A stretch of 50,180 bases of DNA from Oxalobacteraceae bacterium (lineage in GTDB: Bacteria; Pseudomonadota; Gammaproteobacteria; Burkholderiales; Burkholderiaceae_D): NCBI GenBank assembly GCA_021768485.1, contig JAIZVZ010000021.1, forward strand, positions 1 through 50,180. The letters run 5' to 3'. Under the pieces are notes generated by a model. That model was not told the DNA's origin. It was given only the letters and a program-made list of their open reading frames with translations, and did not search any database. Position 1 is the stretch's first letter, and the number at the start of each line of letters is the position of its first letter. Position numbers and translations under genes: made by a program. Positions 41,227-49,162 of the stretch are shown here, in pieces.

Positions 41227-43332
41227 TTATTGCGGATGGTCGTGCTTCGCTGCCGCTGTCGTCGGCTTGCGGCGTGCTTGTTGTAATTCGGCGGCGCATT
41301 GCGAAGTTTGATTTTCACCGGTATTGACCAGCGGGATTACTGCGGCGACAGGGGCGACCACGGCCAATGCCAGCGCGCTGCCAGCTTTCAGCGCCAGCAT
41401 GCCTTTGTCGACCCCGACCTGGGCTTGCTTGAAGCTTCCCTTTACATATAGCGGCGAGCGCAGCGTCAGCAAGCGGGCCGATTTCATGCCGGGATTGATT
41501 GTCAAATTCAATTGTTCTTGCGCCAGATTGATGTCGCCTGTCAGATGCAGCAAGGCATCATCGGTATCGATGATGAAGGTCCGCGCATGCATGACGCCAT
41601 CGGTGACGACGAAGTCGCTGGCGGCACAATGCAGGCGAACCTGTTTATCTCCGAATAATTTGCTCAAGACGATATTGCCGACATTTAAACCGATTTCTTC
41701 GAGCAGTAATTTCGAGATCGTGCCGGAACCGACGCTGGCCTTGATTTCGCCATTGGCCGCACCCAATAAGGCGGCGATCGAATTGCCATGCGCACTCAGT
41801 GCCGCATCGCCATTGAGCTCGCCCAGGCTCGCCTGCATCGGGCGAAATGCCGGGAACAGCTGTTTTAACTGCAAATGGCGGGCCGTGGTGTCGAGTCTTG
41901 CCTTGATATCTGCGGCGCGGCCGTCGAGTGTCAGAACCGAATGCAAGGTCCCGCCGGCGGTGGCGAAATCGAGCGGCAACAAGGACAGGACACCGTTATC
42001 GAGCCGTATCCTGGTCGTCAATTGATTGATTGGCAGCGCCTTGTCGCGCACGATGGCATGCGCCGTGTATTCGACGTCGGCATCCATGCCGCCCCAACGG
42101 CCGACACGGAACGGCTCGACCGGCAATATCTTGTTCGACGGTTGCAGCACGGCGGCCTCGCGCTGGCGTTTTTTTGCATTCGAATCGGCGCCGATGACGG
42201 GGGCCAGATCGGCAAACACGAGCTTGTCGGAGACGATGCTGCCGCTGATCTTCGACCTGTGCAGACCGGCATGGAAGGTTGCGCTGCCGGCGAGGTCGCT
42301 CGAGCCGACTTTGCCGGTGAATTTGTCGTAGTGCCAGTCGCTGCCCTGAGCGTTGAAACTGGCGCGCAGATGGCCGGCGGTCTGGTAGGCCGGCGTTTCC
42401 GGCAATACGATGTCGCTGATCGCATACAGCTTCGCCAGACTGTTGCCGGACAGGCTAAGGTGCAAGTCGAGTGCGGCCAGCGCGCGCGGCCGTATCAATA
42501 CGCCTTCGGCGGCAAGATGGGTCTGCCCGGCTGAAAAGCTGGCTTTGACTGGAAAGGGCGCGCTGTCGGCCTGCAGCGACAACAGCGAACCGGCCAGGCC
42601 CTCGCCGCTTACCTGCTCTTTATTGACGGTGCCGCCCAGCGACCAGCGCAGGCGATAGCCTGGCTGGGCGGTCGTCGGCGTATTGCCGGCAGGCGCATCG
42701 CTTGTCTTGATCTCGGCCTTGATGCTGGCGCGCTTGATGGCATCGATCCAGTGTACCGTTCCTTCGCCGAGCGCGATCTGTTCGATGACGACATTCCATG
42801 CCGATGCCGCGCGCTTGGGTGGCAAGGTCCAGTTGACCTGGCCATCGAGCGTGCGCACCAGGCGCAGCTGGACCTGCGCCAGTTCGAGCGTCGGAATGTG
42901 AACAGTCAGTTGTAACAGGCGCCAGGGATCGATGCTAAACCGCAGCTGGCCGATTTCAGCGGTGGCCTGCGGTGCCGAGGGGGCCGGTGCGGACGAAAAT
43001 GTGTTCGGATCGCCAATCACGATGTGTTGCGCCGTGATCTGCGGCCAGGGCAGCAGCCGTTGCCAGAATGGCTGTTTGCGATCGGCCGTGGTCCAGTGCA
43101 CGCGCAAGTCGCCGCGGATGGCCAGCGGGCGGTCGAGCGCGTGGCCAATGCGGCTGGCAAGCCAGGGGCGGGCGTGGTTCCAATCGAACGATGCGACGCC
43201 AATCGCAAGCAGCGCGGCCGCGACGGCGACTGCGCACAGACAATATAACAGGATGCGTAGCGGACGGCGGCGTAGCGCACCGGCGCCGGCCGTGGCCAGT
43301 GCCGGGTCGCGCGGAGCGGGGGCAGGGATCAT
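41227..43332 (-). CDS. AsmA-family inner-membrane protein
   Basis: A 701-residue protein. A cytoplasmic basic start is followed by one membrane helix (about 26-47, LLYCLCAVAVAAALLAIGVA), the AsmA entry region (GHALDRPLAIRGDLRV) and a long beta-rich periplasmic body. The C-terminal AsmA part includes GSGTISKLLLEEIGLNVGN and LNLTINPGMKS. AsmA-like proteins are thought to carry phospholipids between membranes. It follows the DUF3096 gene by 37 bases, so both may be expressed from the dyad-controlled promoter at 43.8 kb. The C-terminus ends in a hydrophobic segment and a basic tail. Confidence 0.9.
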   Translation of the reverse strand: MIPAPAPRDPALATAGAGALRRRPLRILLYCLCAVAVAAALLAIGVASFDWNHARPWLASRIGHALDRPLAIRGDLRVHWTTADRKQPFWQRLLPWPQITAQHIVIGDPNTFSSAPAPSAPQATAEIGQLRFSIDPWRLLQLTVHIPTLELAQVQLRLVRTLDGQVNWTLPPKRAASAWNVVIEQIALGEGTVHWIDAIKRASIKAEIKTSDAPAGNTPTTAQPGYRLRWSLGGTVNKEQVSGEGLAGSLLSLQADSAPFPVKASFSAGQTHLAAEGVLIRPRALAALDLHLSLSGNSLAKLYAISDIVLPETPAYQTAGHLRASFNAQGSDWHYDKFTGKVGSSDLAGSATFHAGLHRSKISGSIVSDKLVFADLAPVIGADSNAKKRQREAAVLQPSNKILPVEPFRVGRWGGMDADVEYTAHAIVRDKALPINQLTTRIRLDNGVLSLLPLDFATAGGTLHSVLTLDGRAADIKARLDTTARHLQLKQLFPAFRPMQASLGELNGDAALSAHGNSIAALLGAANGEIKASVGSGTISKLLLEEIGLNVGNIVLSKLFGDKQVRLHCAASDFVVTDGVMHARTFIIDTDDALLHLTGDINLAQEQLNLTINPGMKSARLLTLRSPLYVKGSFKQAQVGVDKGMLALKAGSALALAVVAPVAAVIPLVNTGENQTSQCAAELQQARRKPTTAAAKHDHPQ

Positions 43333-43369
43333 AGGAGCGTGGCGCGCTTGATGACGTCGTAATGTCGTT

Positions 43370-43522
43370 TTAATGCAGTGTACTGCCGGTGCCGAAAATG
43401 CCGATCAGGCCGATGACGATCAGATAGAGCGCCACAATGTAATTGAGCAGCCGCGGCACCAGCAAAATGAGGATGCCGGCGATAAGGGCGGCGAGCGGGC
43501 CGAGGCTGAGGTGCAGATTCAT
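43370..43522 (-). CDS. DUF3096 small membrane protein
   Basis: A 50-residue peptide with two hydrophobic helices (LGPLAALIAGILILLVP and LLNYIVALYLIVIGLIGIFG), recognised as the DUF3096 family from the PRLLNYIVALYLIVIGLIG stretch. Function is unknown; relatives occur in stress clusters. Longer frames upstream are not family-like. It sits 37 bases before asmA on the same strand. The nearest promoter-like element is the dyad at 43821, about 265 bases upstream, with a 13-bp repeat array between. Confidence 0.85.
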   Translation of the reverse strand: MNLHLSLGPLAALIAGILILLVPRLLNYIVALYLIVIGLIGIFGTGSTLH

Positions 43523-43654
43523 GGACGCTACTTTCGAATAGGGGACTGGTTGATGATCTGGTGCCGAATCGGAACCGGACTGGTGACGAGCAGCGGCCGG
43601 ATACGGCGGTGAGCCGAGCCGCCCGCCCGAGCCCGTCCGAGGCGGCCGCCAGGT

Positions 43655-43719
43655 GTTCAATACATTTGTTCAATACATCTGTTCAATATATCTGTTCAAT
43701 ACATTCGTTCGATGCGCCT
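43655..43719. repeat. 13-bp tandem array (GTTCAATACATYT)
   Basis: Five consecutive 13-bp units: GTTCAATACATTT, GTTCAATACATCT, GTTCAATATATCT, GTTCAATACATTC and a diverged GTTCGATGCGCCT. The array lies in the predicted DUF3096 leader. Its reverse complement shares the word TGTATTGAA with the 10-bp array at 13631. Confidence 0.9.
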
Positions 43720-43820
43720 GTTTCTCAGACATCGAGGAAGATTGCTGTTCTCGCCGCTCGGCAGCCGGTGTTCAGCGATGCACGATGAGAGACAGCTTAC
43801 CTTAACAAGTTCAGTCTTAA

Positions 43821-43836
43821 TGTACGCCAGCGCACA
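43821..43836 (-). promoter_or_regulatory. Crp/Fnr-type dyad, site 4 (DUF3096-asmA)
   Basis: On the minus strand TGTGCGC-TG-GCGTACA, then 21 bases, then TAAGCT (43799-43794). The predicted start is 43787. Together with site 7 it gives this divergent gap (43523-44097) one site per direction. Confidence 0.65.
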
Positions 43837-43978
43837 GAAAGTCGCGTTCATTTCCGATTGCGTTGCCGCTTCGAGCCAGTGGCATGCAGGCGCCAGCGGG
43901 CCGCATGCATGCCCATGCTTGCCGCCATATAGCCGGCAGATTGTATTGCCAGAATGATTTTGATAAATGGTATGCCTA

Positions 43979-43994
43979 TGTGCGTTAGCGAACC
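43979..43994 (+). promoter_or_regulatory. Crp/Fnr-type dyad, site 7 (DUF4398 gene)
   Basis: TGTGCGT-TA-GCGAACC, weaker in the right arm, followed after 21 bases by TATAAA (44016-44021). The predicted start is 44028, giving a 70-base leader like that of BON 1. Confidence 0.65.
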
Positions 43995-44097
43995 GTGCCT
44001 GGTGCGTAATGCGCTTATAAAGTAAGCATGCCAATGCCCTGTCCGCCATGTATTTTGCGGACAGATGGATTTTTAAAATAAATGAATGAGGTCCGAT

Positions 44098-44481
44098 ATG
44101 AAGAAAAACATTTTTCGCCTGCTTGTTGCCGCCAGTTGTTGCACCGGCTTTCTCGCCCTGACTGCCTGTTCCAGTATGAAAACCCCGGCCACGGCTGAAG
44201 TTGCGGTGTCGAATGCGGCGGTGAGTAACGCGGCGCAGGCCGATGCGGCCGAGTATGCACCGCAGGAATTGCAATCGGCGCGGCAAAAAATGGCGGCAGC
44301 CAATAAAGCCATGGCCGATAAAGACTATGCCACGGCGCGCGACCTGGCCGCACAGGCCCAGGCCGACGCCAAGCTGGCTCAAAGCAAGGCCAATTCCGCC
44401 AAGGCCACCACGGCCGCCAATGCAGTACAGGACGATGCGCGCGTATTGCGCGAAGAGCTGGACCGCGCCAGCAAGCAATAA
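44098..44481 (+). CDS. DUF4398-type lipoprotein
   Basis: A 127-residue lipoprotein. The signal peptide ends in lipobox LTAC (Cys near residue 24), followed by an Ala-rich helical domain. Its SARQKMAAANKAMADKDYATARDLAAQAQADAKLAQ-type pattern (residues about 58-95) identifies DUF4398. Such proteins often pair with OmpA-like lipoproteins, and the next gene carries a similar helical region before its OmpA domain. GAGG precedes the ATG. Co-transcription with the OmpA gene (57-base gap) is likely. The function is unknown; a periplasmic spacer or coiled-coil role is a guess. Confidence 0.88.
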   Translation: MKKNIFRLLVAASCCTGFLALTACSSMKTPATAEVAVSNAAVSNAAQADAAEYAPQELQSARQKMAAANKAMADKDYATARDLAAQAQADAKLAQSKANSAKATTAANAVQDDARVLREELDRASKQ

Positions 44482-44538
44482 AGCCGCTTGCAGACTGTCT
44501 TCATCGCCGTTTAACGGTCCCACTTAAAGGAATCCATC

Positions 44539-45387
44539 ATGAAAAAAATTCGTTTTCTATCCACCTTGCTGCTCGCTTGCGCCGTACTGGCTGCCTGCAG
44601 TTCAATACCGCCGCAAAATGTCATGCTCGAAGAAGCGCGCAGCAATTATATGGCCGCGCAAAATAATCCCAACGTGACGCGACTGGCGTCTGCTGAGTTG
44701 CAGAGTGCCGGCGTGGCACTGGACCAGGCCAATGCCGCTTTCGCGGCCCGTGACGACAATGCAAAAATCGACAAGCTCGCATATCTGGCCAAACAAAAAA
44801 TTGCCATCGCCGAAGAAGTGGGCAAGCAAAAGGCGGCCGAAGCGACGGTAAGCGCAGGCGTCAAGGAACGCGATCAACTGCTGTTGCAACAGCGGACGAT
44901 GGAAGCCGACAATGCCAAAGCGACGGCGCAGGTAGCGCAAAATTCCGCGGCCGATGCGCAAGCGCGCGCGCGTCAGCTCGAGCAGATGCTCAATGATTTG
45001 TCGGCGCGTAAGACCGAGCGCGGCATGGTCATTACGCTGAGCGATGTCCTGTTCAATGTCGACCAGGACCAGCTGAAGCAAGAAGGCGTGCGCAATGTGC
45101 AAAAGCTGGCTGAATTCATGAAGCAATATCCACAACGGACCGTACTGATCGAGGGCTATACCGATAGTACCGGCAGCGTTGCGCACAACATCGATTTGTC
45201 GAATCGCCGCGCCGCTGCGGTACGTGCCACCCTGGTGTCGATGGGTGTGTCGCCGGAACGCATCGCCACCGTTGGCAAGGGCGAGGCCAATCCGGTCGCC
45301 AGCAACAATACGCCAGGTAATCGTCAGCTCAATCGCCGTGTCGAAATCGTCCTGTCGGACGACAGCGGCAAAATACCTGCCGGTTGA
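44539..45387 (+). CDS. OmpA-family lipoprotein with DUF4398-like region
   Basis: A 282-residue lipoprotein. The lipobox is LAAC (Cys near 20), followed by an Ala/Gln-rich helical region (about 30-150) like the upstream protein. The C-terminal OmpA peptidoglycan-binding domain (about 160-275) has VLFNVDQDQLKQEG, VLIEGYTDSTGSVAHN, LSNRRAAAVRATL and NRRVEIVL. It should tether the outer membrane to peptidoglycan. AAAGGA lies before the ATG. The 271-base gap after it (45388-45658) shows no feature I can support. Confidence 0.93.
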   Translation: MKKIRFLSTLLLACAVLAACSSIPPQNVMLEEARSNYMAAQNNPNVTRLASAELQSAGVALDQANAAFAARDDNAKIDKLAYLAKQKIAIAEEVGKQKAAEATVSAGVKERDQLLLQQRTMEADNAKATAQVAQNSAADAQARARQLEQMLNDLSARKTERGMVITLSDVLFNVDQDQLKQEGVRNVQKLAEFMKQYPQRTVLIEGYTDSTGSVAHNIDLSNRRAAAVRATLVSMGVSPERIATVGKGEANPVASNNTPGNRQLNRRVEIVLSDDSGKIPAG

Positions 45388-45658
45388 GTGCGTGTGCGGC
45401 GTTGTGTAATGGCGGCCAAAATGGGGGCGAAATTGGTGTAAAAAATAGTGGAACAAATGCGATTTCCGCAACTCCATTGAATGAGCCGATATGCCCCCGG
45501 CTGACCGGCCATGGCGACTGAAGCGGGCTTGGCGGTCCGCCGCGTGAAGCTGATTGAAGCTGGCTTATGCCAGCCGGCGCCGGTCGATGTCAGTTCAAGA
45601 TGGGCTGATTCCTTAATTCATTCATACACGCATTTCAAGAAAGATGAGAGAACATATC

Positions 45659-46198
45659 ATGGACAATTCCACGCCAGCTGGCCGCTCGGCCATCGATACC
45701 GAAGCGATTCGCATCGCCGCCAAAAACCTCGACGATGGCGCTGTCACTACCGGTTACGGAGGTAACCGTCTCGAGATTATCAATATGCTCAACAGCGCGC
45801 TGGCGACCGAACTGGTCTGCGTACTGCGCTACAAACGCCATTACTTTACGATCAGCGGTCCCGGCAACGGGCCGGTCAAGGCCGAGTTCTTGCAGCATGC
45901 GCAAGACGAACAGGGGCATGCCGACCAGATTGCCGAACGTATCGTGCAATTGAATGGCAGTCCCGATTTCAATCCCGCCAATCTGAGCATCAGCAGCCAT
46001 GCGGAATACGATGACTCGAGCGATATGCAAGCGATGATCAAGGCTAACCTGATTGCCGAACGGGTGGCGATCGAAGCCTATCGCCAGATGATCGCCAAGA
46101 TTGGGGACAGCGATCCGACGACGCGTCTGATGCTGGTTGGCATCATGGCGGTCGAAGAGGAGCATGCCGACGATATGCGGGATCTTCTCGCCAAATAA
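45659..46198 (+). CDS. Ferritin-like (bacterioferritin/Dps-type) protein
   Basis: A 179-residue four-helix protein. Candidate di-iron ligands are Glu in ATELVCVLRYKRHY, the ExxH pair in DEQGHAD, Glu in NLIAERVAIEAY, and ExxH in EEEHADDM, in the order and spacing of ferritin-like domains. It is probably an iron-storing or peroxide-consuming protein in the cytoplasm; the fine family (bacterioferritin or Dps-like) is uncertain. I chose the ATG at 45659; one five codons earlier is possible. DUF883 follows after 21 bases. Confidence 0.85.
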   Translation: MDNSTPAGRSAIDTEAIRIAAKNLDDGAVTTGYGGNRLEIINMLNSALATELVCVLRYKRHYFTISGPGNGPVKAEFLQHAQDEQGHADQIAERIVQLNGSPDFNPANLSISSHAEYDDSSDMQAMIKANLIAERVAIEAYRQMIAKIGDSDPTTRLMLVGIMAVEEEHADDMRDLLAK

Positions 46199-46219
46199 TT
46201 TTTTTCCGGGAGTTGCACA

Positions 46220-46525
46220 ATGCATCAAGTAAATATGAAAGTAGTCAATCAAGATATGAAAACCTTGCTGACAGACGCGCAAACGCTTTTCTCTGATGCG
46301 GCGGCCATGACGGGTAGCAAAGCTGACGAGTTACGCAGCAAAGGCATGGAAATGCTCGAGCAGGCGCGCGAAACAGCGCAGAATTTTCAGCACGATGCAT
46401 TAAAAAACGGCAAAAAACTGGTCTCGCAAAGTGAAGCCTATGTGCAGGAAAACCCCTGGGTCTCAATCGGCATTGCCGCAGGCATTGGCGTTTTGCTGGG
46501 AGCTGTGCTGGTGCGGAAAACCTGA
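46220..46525 (+). CDS. DUF883 (ElaB/YqjD-like) membrane-anchored protein
   Basis: A 101-residue protein. An amphipathic helical N-terminal part (residues 10-75, Lys/Glu/Gln-rich) is followed by ENPWVSIGIAAGIGVLLGAVLVRKT, the hallmark C-terminal anchor of ElaB/YqjD/YgaM proteins. In E. coli YqjD binds ribosomes at the membrane in stationary phase. GGGAG precedes the ATG. It is probably co-transcribed with the ferritin-like gene. Confidence 0.93.
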   Translation: MHQVNMKVVNQDMKTLLTDAQTLFSDAAAMTGSKADELRSKGMEMLEQARETAQNFQHDALKNGKKLVSQSEAYVQENPWVSIGIAAGIGVLLGAVLVRKT

Positions 46526-46754
46526 AATTACGCCGGCCTTCGATGGCACGCATACGCCTGTTGTCCACGCTAGTCGCGTGGCATTCGGCTCGCAACAGCC
46601 AATTTTGCAACAGTCCGTATTGCAATATGCACATATTGCATATGCCGATGTCGCAATAGCCAGTTCGTCATAGCCAATTTGCAAGCATGCTTGTAAATTA
46701 GGCTATGCTATGTTTGTCCGAAGGCACCGCCTTTGCATCCGCCTATCCCAAGCC

Positions 46755-47927
46755 ATGAAAACCATCGAAAAAAAACAATTGAAACCGGCCGGCAACCGTA
46801 TTGTTCTTGTATTGCAGGGGGGAGGGGCTCTTGGTGCCTATCAGGCCGGGGTTTATCATGCCTTGCATGAACATGGCTTGACGCCCGATTGGGTGGTGGG
46901 CACTTCGATCGGCGCCATCAACGCGGCACTCATTGCCGGCAACAAAGTGCCCAGGCGCATCGAGCGTCTGCGTCAGTTCTGGGATTCGGTTTCGCACGCC
47001 GACCTGATGGACATGAGCCGGCTGCCCGATCAGGCGCGTCTGACCAATGTGCGTTTGTCGACGCTCGATACCATGCTGCGTGGCGTGCCGGGTTTTTTCA
47101 AGCCGCGGCTGTTCAGCCCTTTTGTCGCCGGCCTTGAGGTGGACGCCGAACAGGCCAGTTTTTATGATACGGCGCCGCTGCGCGAGACGCTCGAGGAATT
47201 GATCGATTTTTCATACCTGAATGCGGCTGGCGGCACCCGGCTGTCGGTCAATGCGCTCAAGGTCCAGACCGGTGAGTTGCGTAGCTTCGACAGTGCGCAG
47301 CAAACCATCACGGCCCAGCACATCATGGCGAGCGGGGCTCTGCCGCCGGGCTTTCCTGCCGTGCGTATCGACGGCCAGCTGTACTGGGATGGCGGCCTGT
47401 ATTCGAACACGCCTTTGGAGACCGTGCTCGACGATCAGCCGCACGTCGATACGCTCTGTTTCATGGTCGATTTATGGAGCGCCGACGGCGAAGAGCCGAC
47501 GACGCTCGATGAGGTGCAGACAAGGCAAAAGGATGTGATGTTTGCCTCGCGTACCAAGCGTCATATCGAGGCCTATGTCGGCAAGCATAAATTGCAGCAT
47601 ACCTTGCGGAAAATGCTGGCCGAGCTGCCGCCGAAATCGCGGGCCAATATCGACCCCGAGATGGTGCAGGGCCTCGGCTGCGACAGCACCATGCATCTGG
47701 TGCGCCTTTCCTATGCCGGCCGCGATTGGCGCCTGGCTTCCAAAGATATCAATTTTTCCGCCGGCTCGGTGCGCTGGCGCTGGGATCAGGGCTATGCCGA
47801 TGCCAGCCGCGCGATCGAGCAATCGGACTGGATGACCGTGGTTTCCGAAGATACCGCCTTGGTTGTGCATGAATTGGCGCCTGCGGCCCAGCCTGAGGTC
47901 CAGCCTGAGGTCCAGCCTGAGGCCTGA
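46755..47927 (+). CDS. Patatin-like phospholipase
   Basis: A 390-residue protein. It has the oxyanion loop LQGGGALGAYQAGV (about 20-33), nucleophile motif GTSIG (49-53, Ser51), and the catalytic Asp in YWDGGLYSNTP near residue 215, i.e. a complete Ser-Asp dyad. Relatives are RssA-like esterases and phospholipases. A DUF3734-like C-terminal region (about 255-370) is suggested by the TKRHIEAYVGKHKLQHTLRKM pattern. The C-terminus is a PEVQ repeat made by 12-bp duplications. A longer frame starts at 46710, but the ATG at 46755 fits the family. The 230 bases upstream contain only A/T-rich repeated ATTGCA words. Confidence 0.92.
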   Translation: MKTIEKKQLKPAGNRIVLVLQGGGALGAYQAGVYHALHEHGLTPDWVVGTSIGAINAALIAGNKVPRRIERLRQFWDSVSHADLMDMSRLPDQARLTNVRLSTLDTMLRGVPGFFKPRLFSPFVAGLEVDAEQASFYDTAPLRETLEELIDFSYLNAAGGTRLSVNALKVQTGELRSFDSAQQTITAQHIMASGALPPGFPAVRIDGQLYWDGGLYSNTPLETVLDDQPHVDTLCFMVDLWSADGEEPTTLDEVQTRQKDVMFASRTKRHIEAYVGKHKLQHTLRKMLAELPPKSRANIDPEMVQGLGCDSTMHLVRLSYAGRDWRLASKDINFSAGSVRWRWDQGYADASRAIEQSDWMTVVSEDTALVVHELAPAAQPEVQPEVQPEA

Positions 47928-48078
47928 GGCCACGGCCTTGGCTGCGGTCCCGGCAGCCTTCGCTGCCGACCGCAGGCTGCCGCGCATTTAGATGTCGAGA
48001 CAGCAAAGCGACGGCTGCCAGGCCAAATGAACGGTCACGGGGCAATATCATGCTGGACCGGCAGGGCCGCGGCCCATT

Positions 48079-48231
48079 TCATAGCCGGCCGGTCAGAAGC
48101 ATGATGATTAATACCAGGATCAGCAGTCCACCGATTCCGCTTGGCGCATAGCCCCAGTTGCGACTATGCGGCCAGGTTGGCAAGACCCCGATCAGGGCGA
48201 GAATTAAAATGATGATTAAGATCGTACTCAT
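48079..48231 (-). CDS. DUF3309 small membrane protein
   Basis: A 50-residue peptide, MSTILIIILILALIGVLPTW followed by PHSRNWGY and a second hydrophobic helix (GIGGLLILVLIIMLLTGRL). This is the DUF3309 pattern. Function is unknown; the genes are common in stress-related clusters of proteobacteria. AGGAG lies eight bases before the ATG. It is about 103 bases downstream of glycine-zipper protein 2 on the same strand, behind a long hairpin. Confidence 0.9.
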   Translation of the reverse strand: MSTILIIILILALIGVLPTWPHSRNWGYAPSGIGGLLILVLIIMLLTGRL

Positions 48232-48276
48232 GAACAGCTCCTGGGAATAGCGCCGCAGCGCCCGGTAGTGCAAGGC

Positions 48277-48310
48277 GCGGGCGGCGCCACTCGAAAGTGT
48301 CGCCGCCCGC
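48277..48310 (-). other. Long hairpin between glycine-zipper 2 and DUF3309
   Basis: GCGGGCGGCG and its complement form a 10-bp outer stem; CACT/AGTG forms an inner stem around a TTCG loop as read on the minus strand. There is no T-run on that strand. It may protect or punctuate the message between two genes, allowing unequal expression. Confidence 0.6.
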
Positions 48311-48334
48311 GAAAGTGAGGTTTTTTAAATCTGC

Positions 48335-48811
48335 TCAGTAGCGATAGACATGCTTGTTTTGCACGCTGACGCGGTCGCCTATGCGCAAATCGGTAATGCT
48401 GTCTTGCACGATGCTGACGAAGCCGCCGTTATCGAGGCGCACGCCGATTTGATAGGCGTCGCCCGCTTGCTTGTTCTTTTCGATCTGATTGCCAGCCACG
48501 GCGCCGCCGACCGCCCCGGCAACGGTGGCCGCAGTTCTGCCGGTGCCGCCACCGACCTGATTGCCGAGCAGGCCGCCAACGAGGCCGCCGACAATGGCGC
48601 CGGCGCCGCTGGGGTTGCTGCTGCCGCGGACGATTTCAATCGACTCGATCCGGCCATAGGTGGCCGAGGCCGCCGGCGCCGACGAATAGCCTTGATCCGG
48701 ACGCGGCTCGCCTGGCGCTTGCGTTGCGCAGGCGCTCAGGGTGCCCACCGCAACCATGGCGCACAGAGACAAGCGCAACGCAGTAATCGATGGTATATGA
48801 CGTGATTTCAT
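48335..48811 (-). CDS. Glycine-zipper lipoprotein 2 (SlyB/Pcp-like)
   Basis: A 158-residue lipoprotein. The lipobox is LSAC (Cys near residue 28), followed by a linker rich in Pro, Ser and Ala and a segment YGRIESIEIVRG as in SlyB/Pcp proteins. A glycine zipper (about 70-110; GAIVGGLVGGLLGNQVGGG, AGAVGGAVAGNQIEK) and a C-terminal beta region (GDAYQIGVRLDNGG, DLRIGDRVSV) complete it. SlyB-type proteins organise outer-membrane proteins under envelope stress. GGGGAGG precedes the ATG. Site 5 gives a 19-base leader. Confidence 0.92.
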   Translation of the reverse strand: MKSRHIPSITALRLSLCAMVAVGTLSACATQAPGEPRPDQGYSSAPAASATYGRIESIEIVRGSSNPSGAGAIVGGLVGGLLGNQVGGGTGRTAATVAGAVGGAVAGNQIEKNKQAGDAYQIGVRLDNGGFVSIVQDSITDLRIGDRVSVQNKHVYRY

Positions 48812-48863
48812 GATGCCTCCCCAATTAAGAGTGCCAAGATTAAGGGAGCGCACGCTATATGTC

Positions 48864-48879
48864 TGTACGCTAACGAACT
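48864..48879 (-). promoter_or_regulatory. Crp/Fnr-type dyad, site 5 (glycine-zipper 2)
   Basis: On the minus strand AGTTCGT-TA-GCGTACA, then 21 bases, then TAATCT (48842-48837), the same -10 hexamer as at site 3. The predicted start is 48830. Confidence 0.7.
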
Positions 48880-48963
48880 TTCATTTTTATCAACGGAAAT
48901 GGCGCGGCCTCGTGCAGGCGCGTTATCATGGCCATTCCGGCGGCCGGACTGCATCGGATCGTA

Positions 48964-48979
48964 TGTTTGTTAGCGTACA
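48964..48979 (+). promoter_or_regulatory. Crp/Fnr-type dyad, site 6 (BON 2)
   Basis: TGTTTGT-TA-GCGTACA, exactly 100 bp from site 5 in the same divergent gap (48812-49162). Unlike the others, no -10-like hexamer stands 21 bases downstream; a TATGAT occurs only at 49045. It may act at a distance or serve site 5. Confidence 0.5.
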
Positions 48980-49162
48980 GAGTTTCAAATAAGGAATGCG
49001 CAACACTGCCGTTCTTGATGCCTGCCGCTTTCTGCACGTTGAAATATGATTTTTGATTTTCGCCAATCGCAGGCAATTGCCTGCCTCTGCTTTTTTGTGT
49101 GGGATGGCAAGCGAGCGGGCGCATCAATATATCTGTGAATCGATTTTTATCAGGGGAAAATA

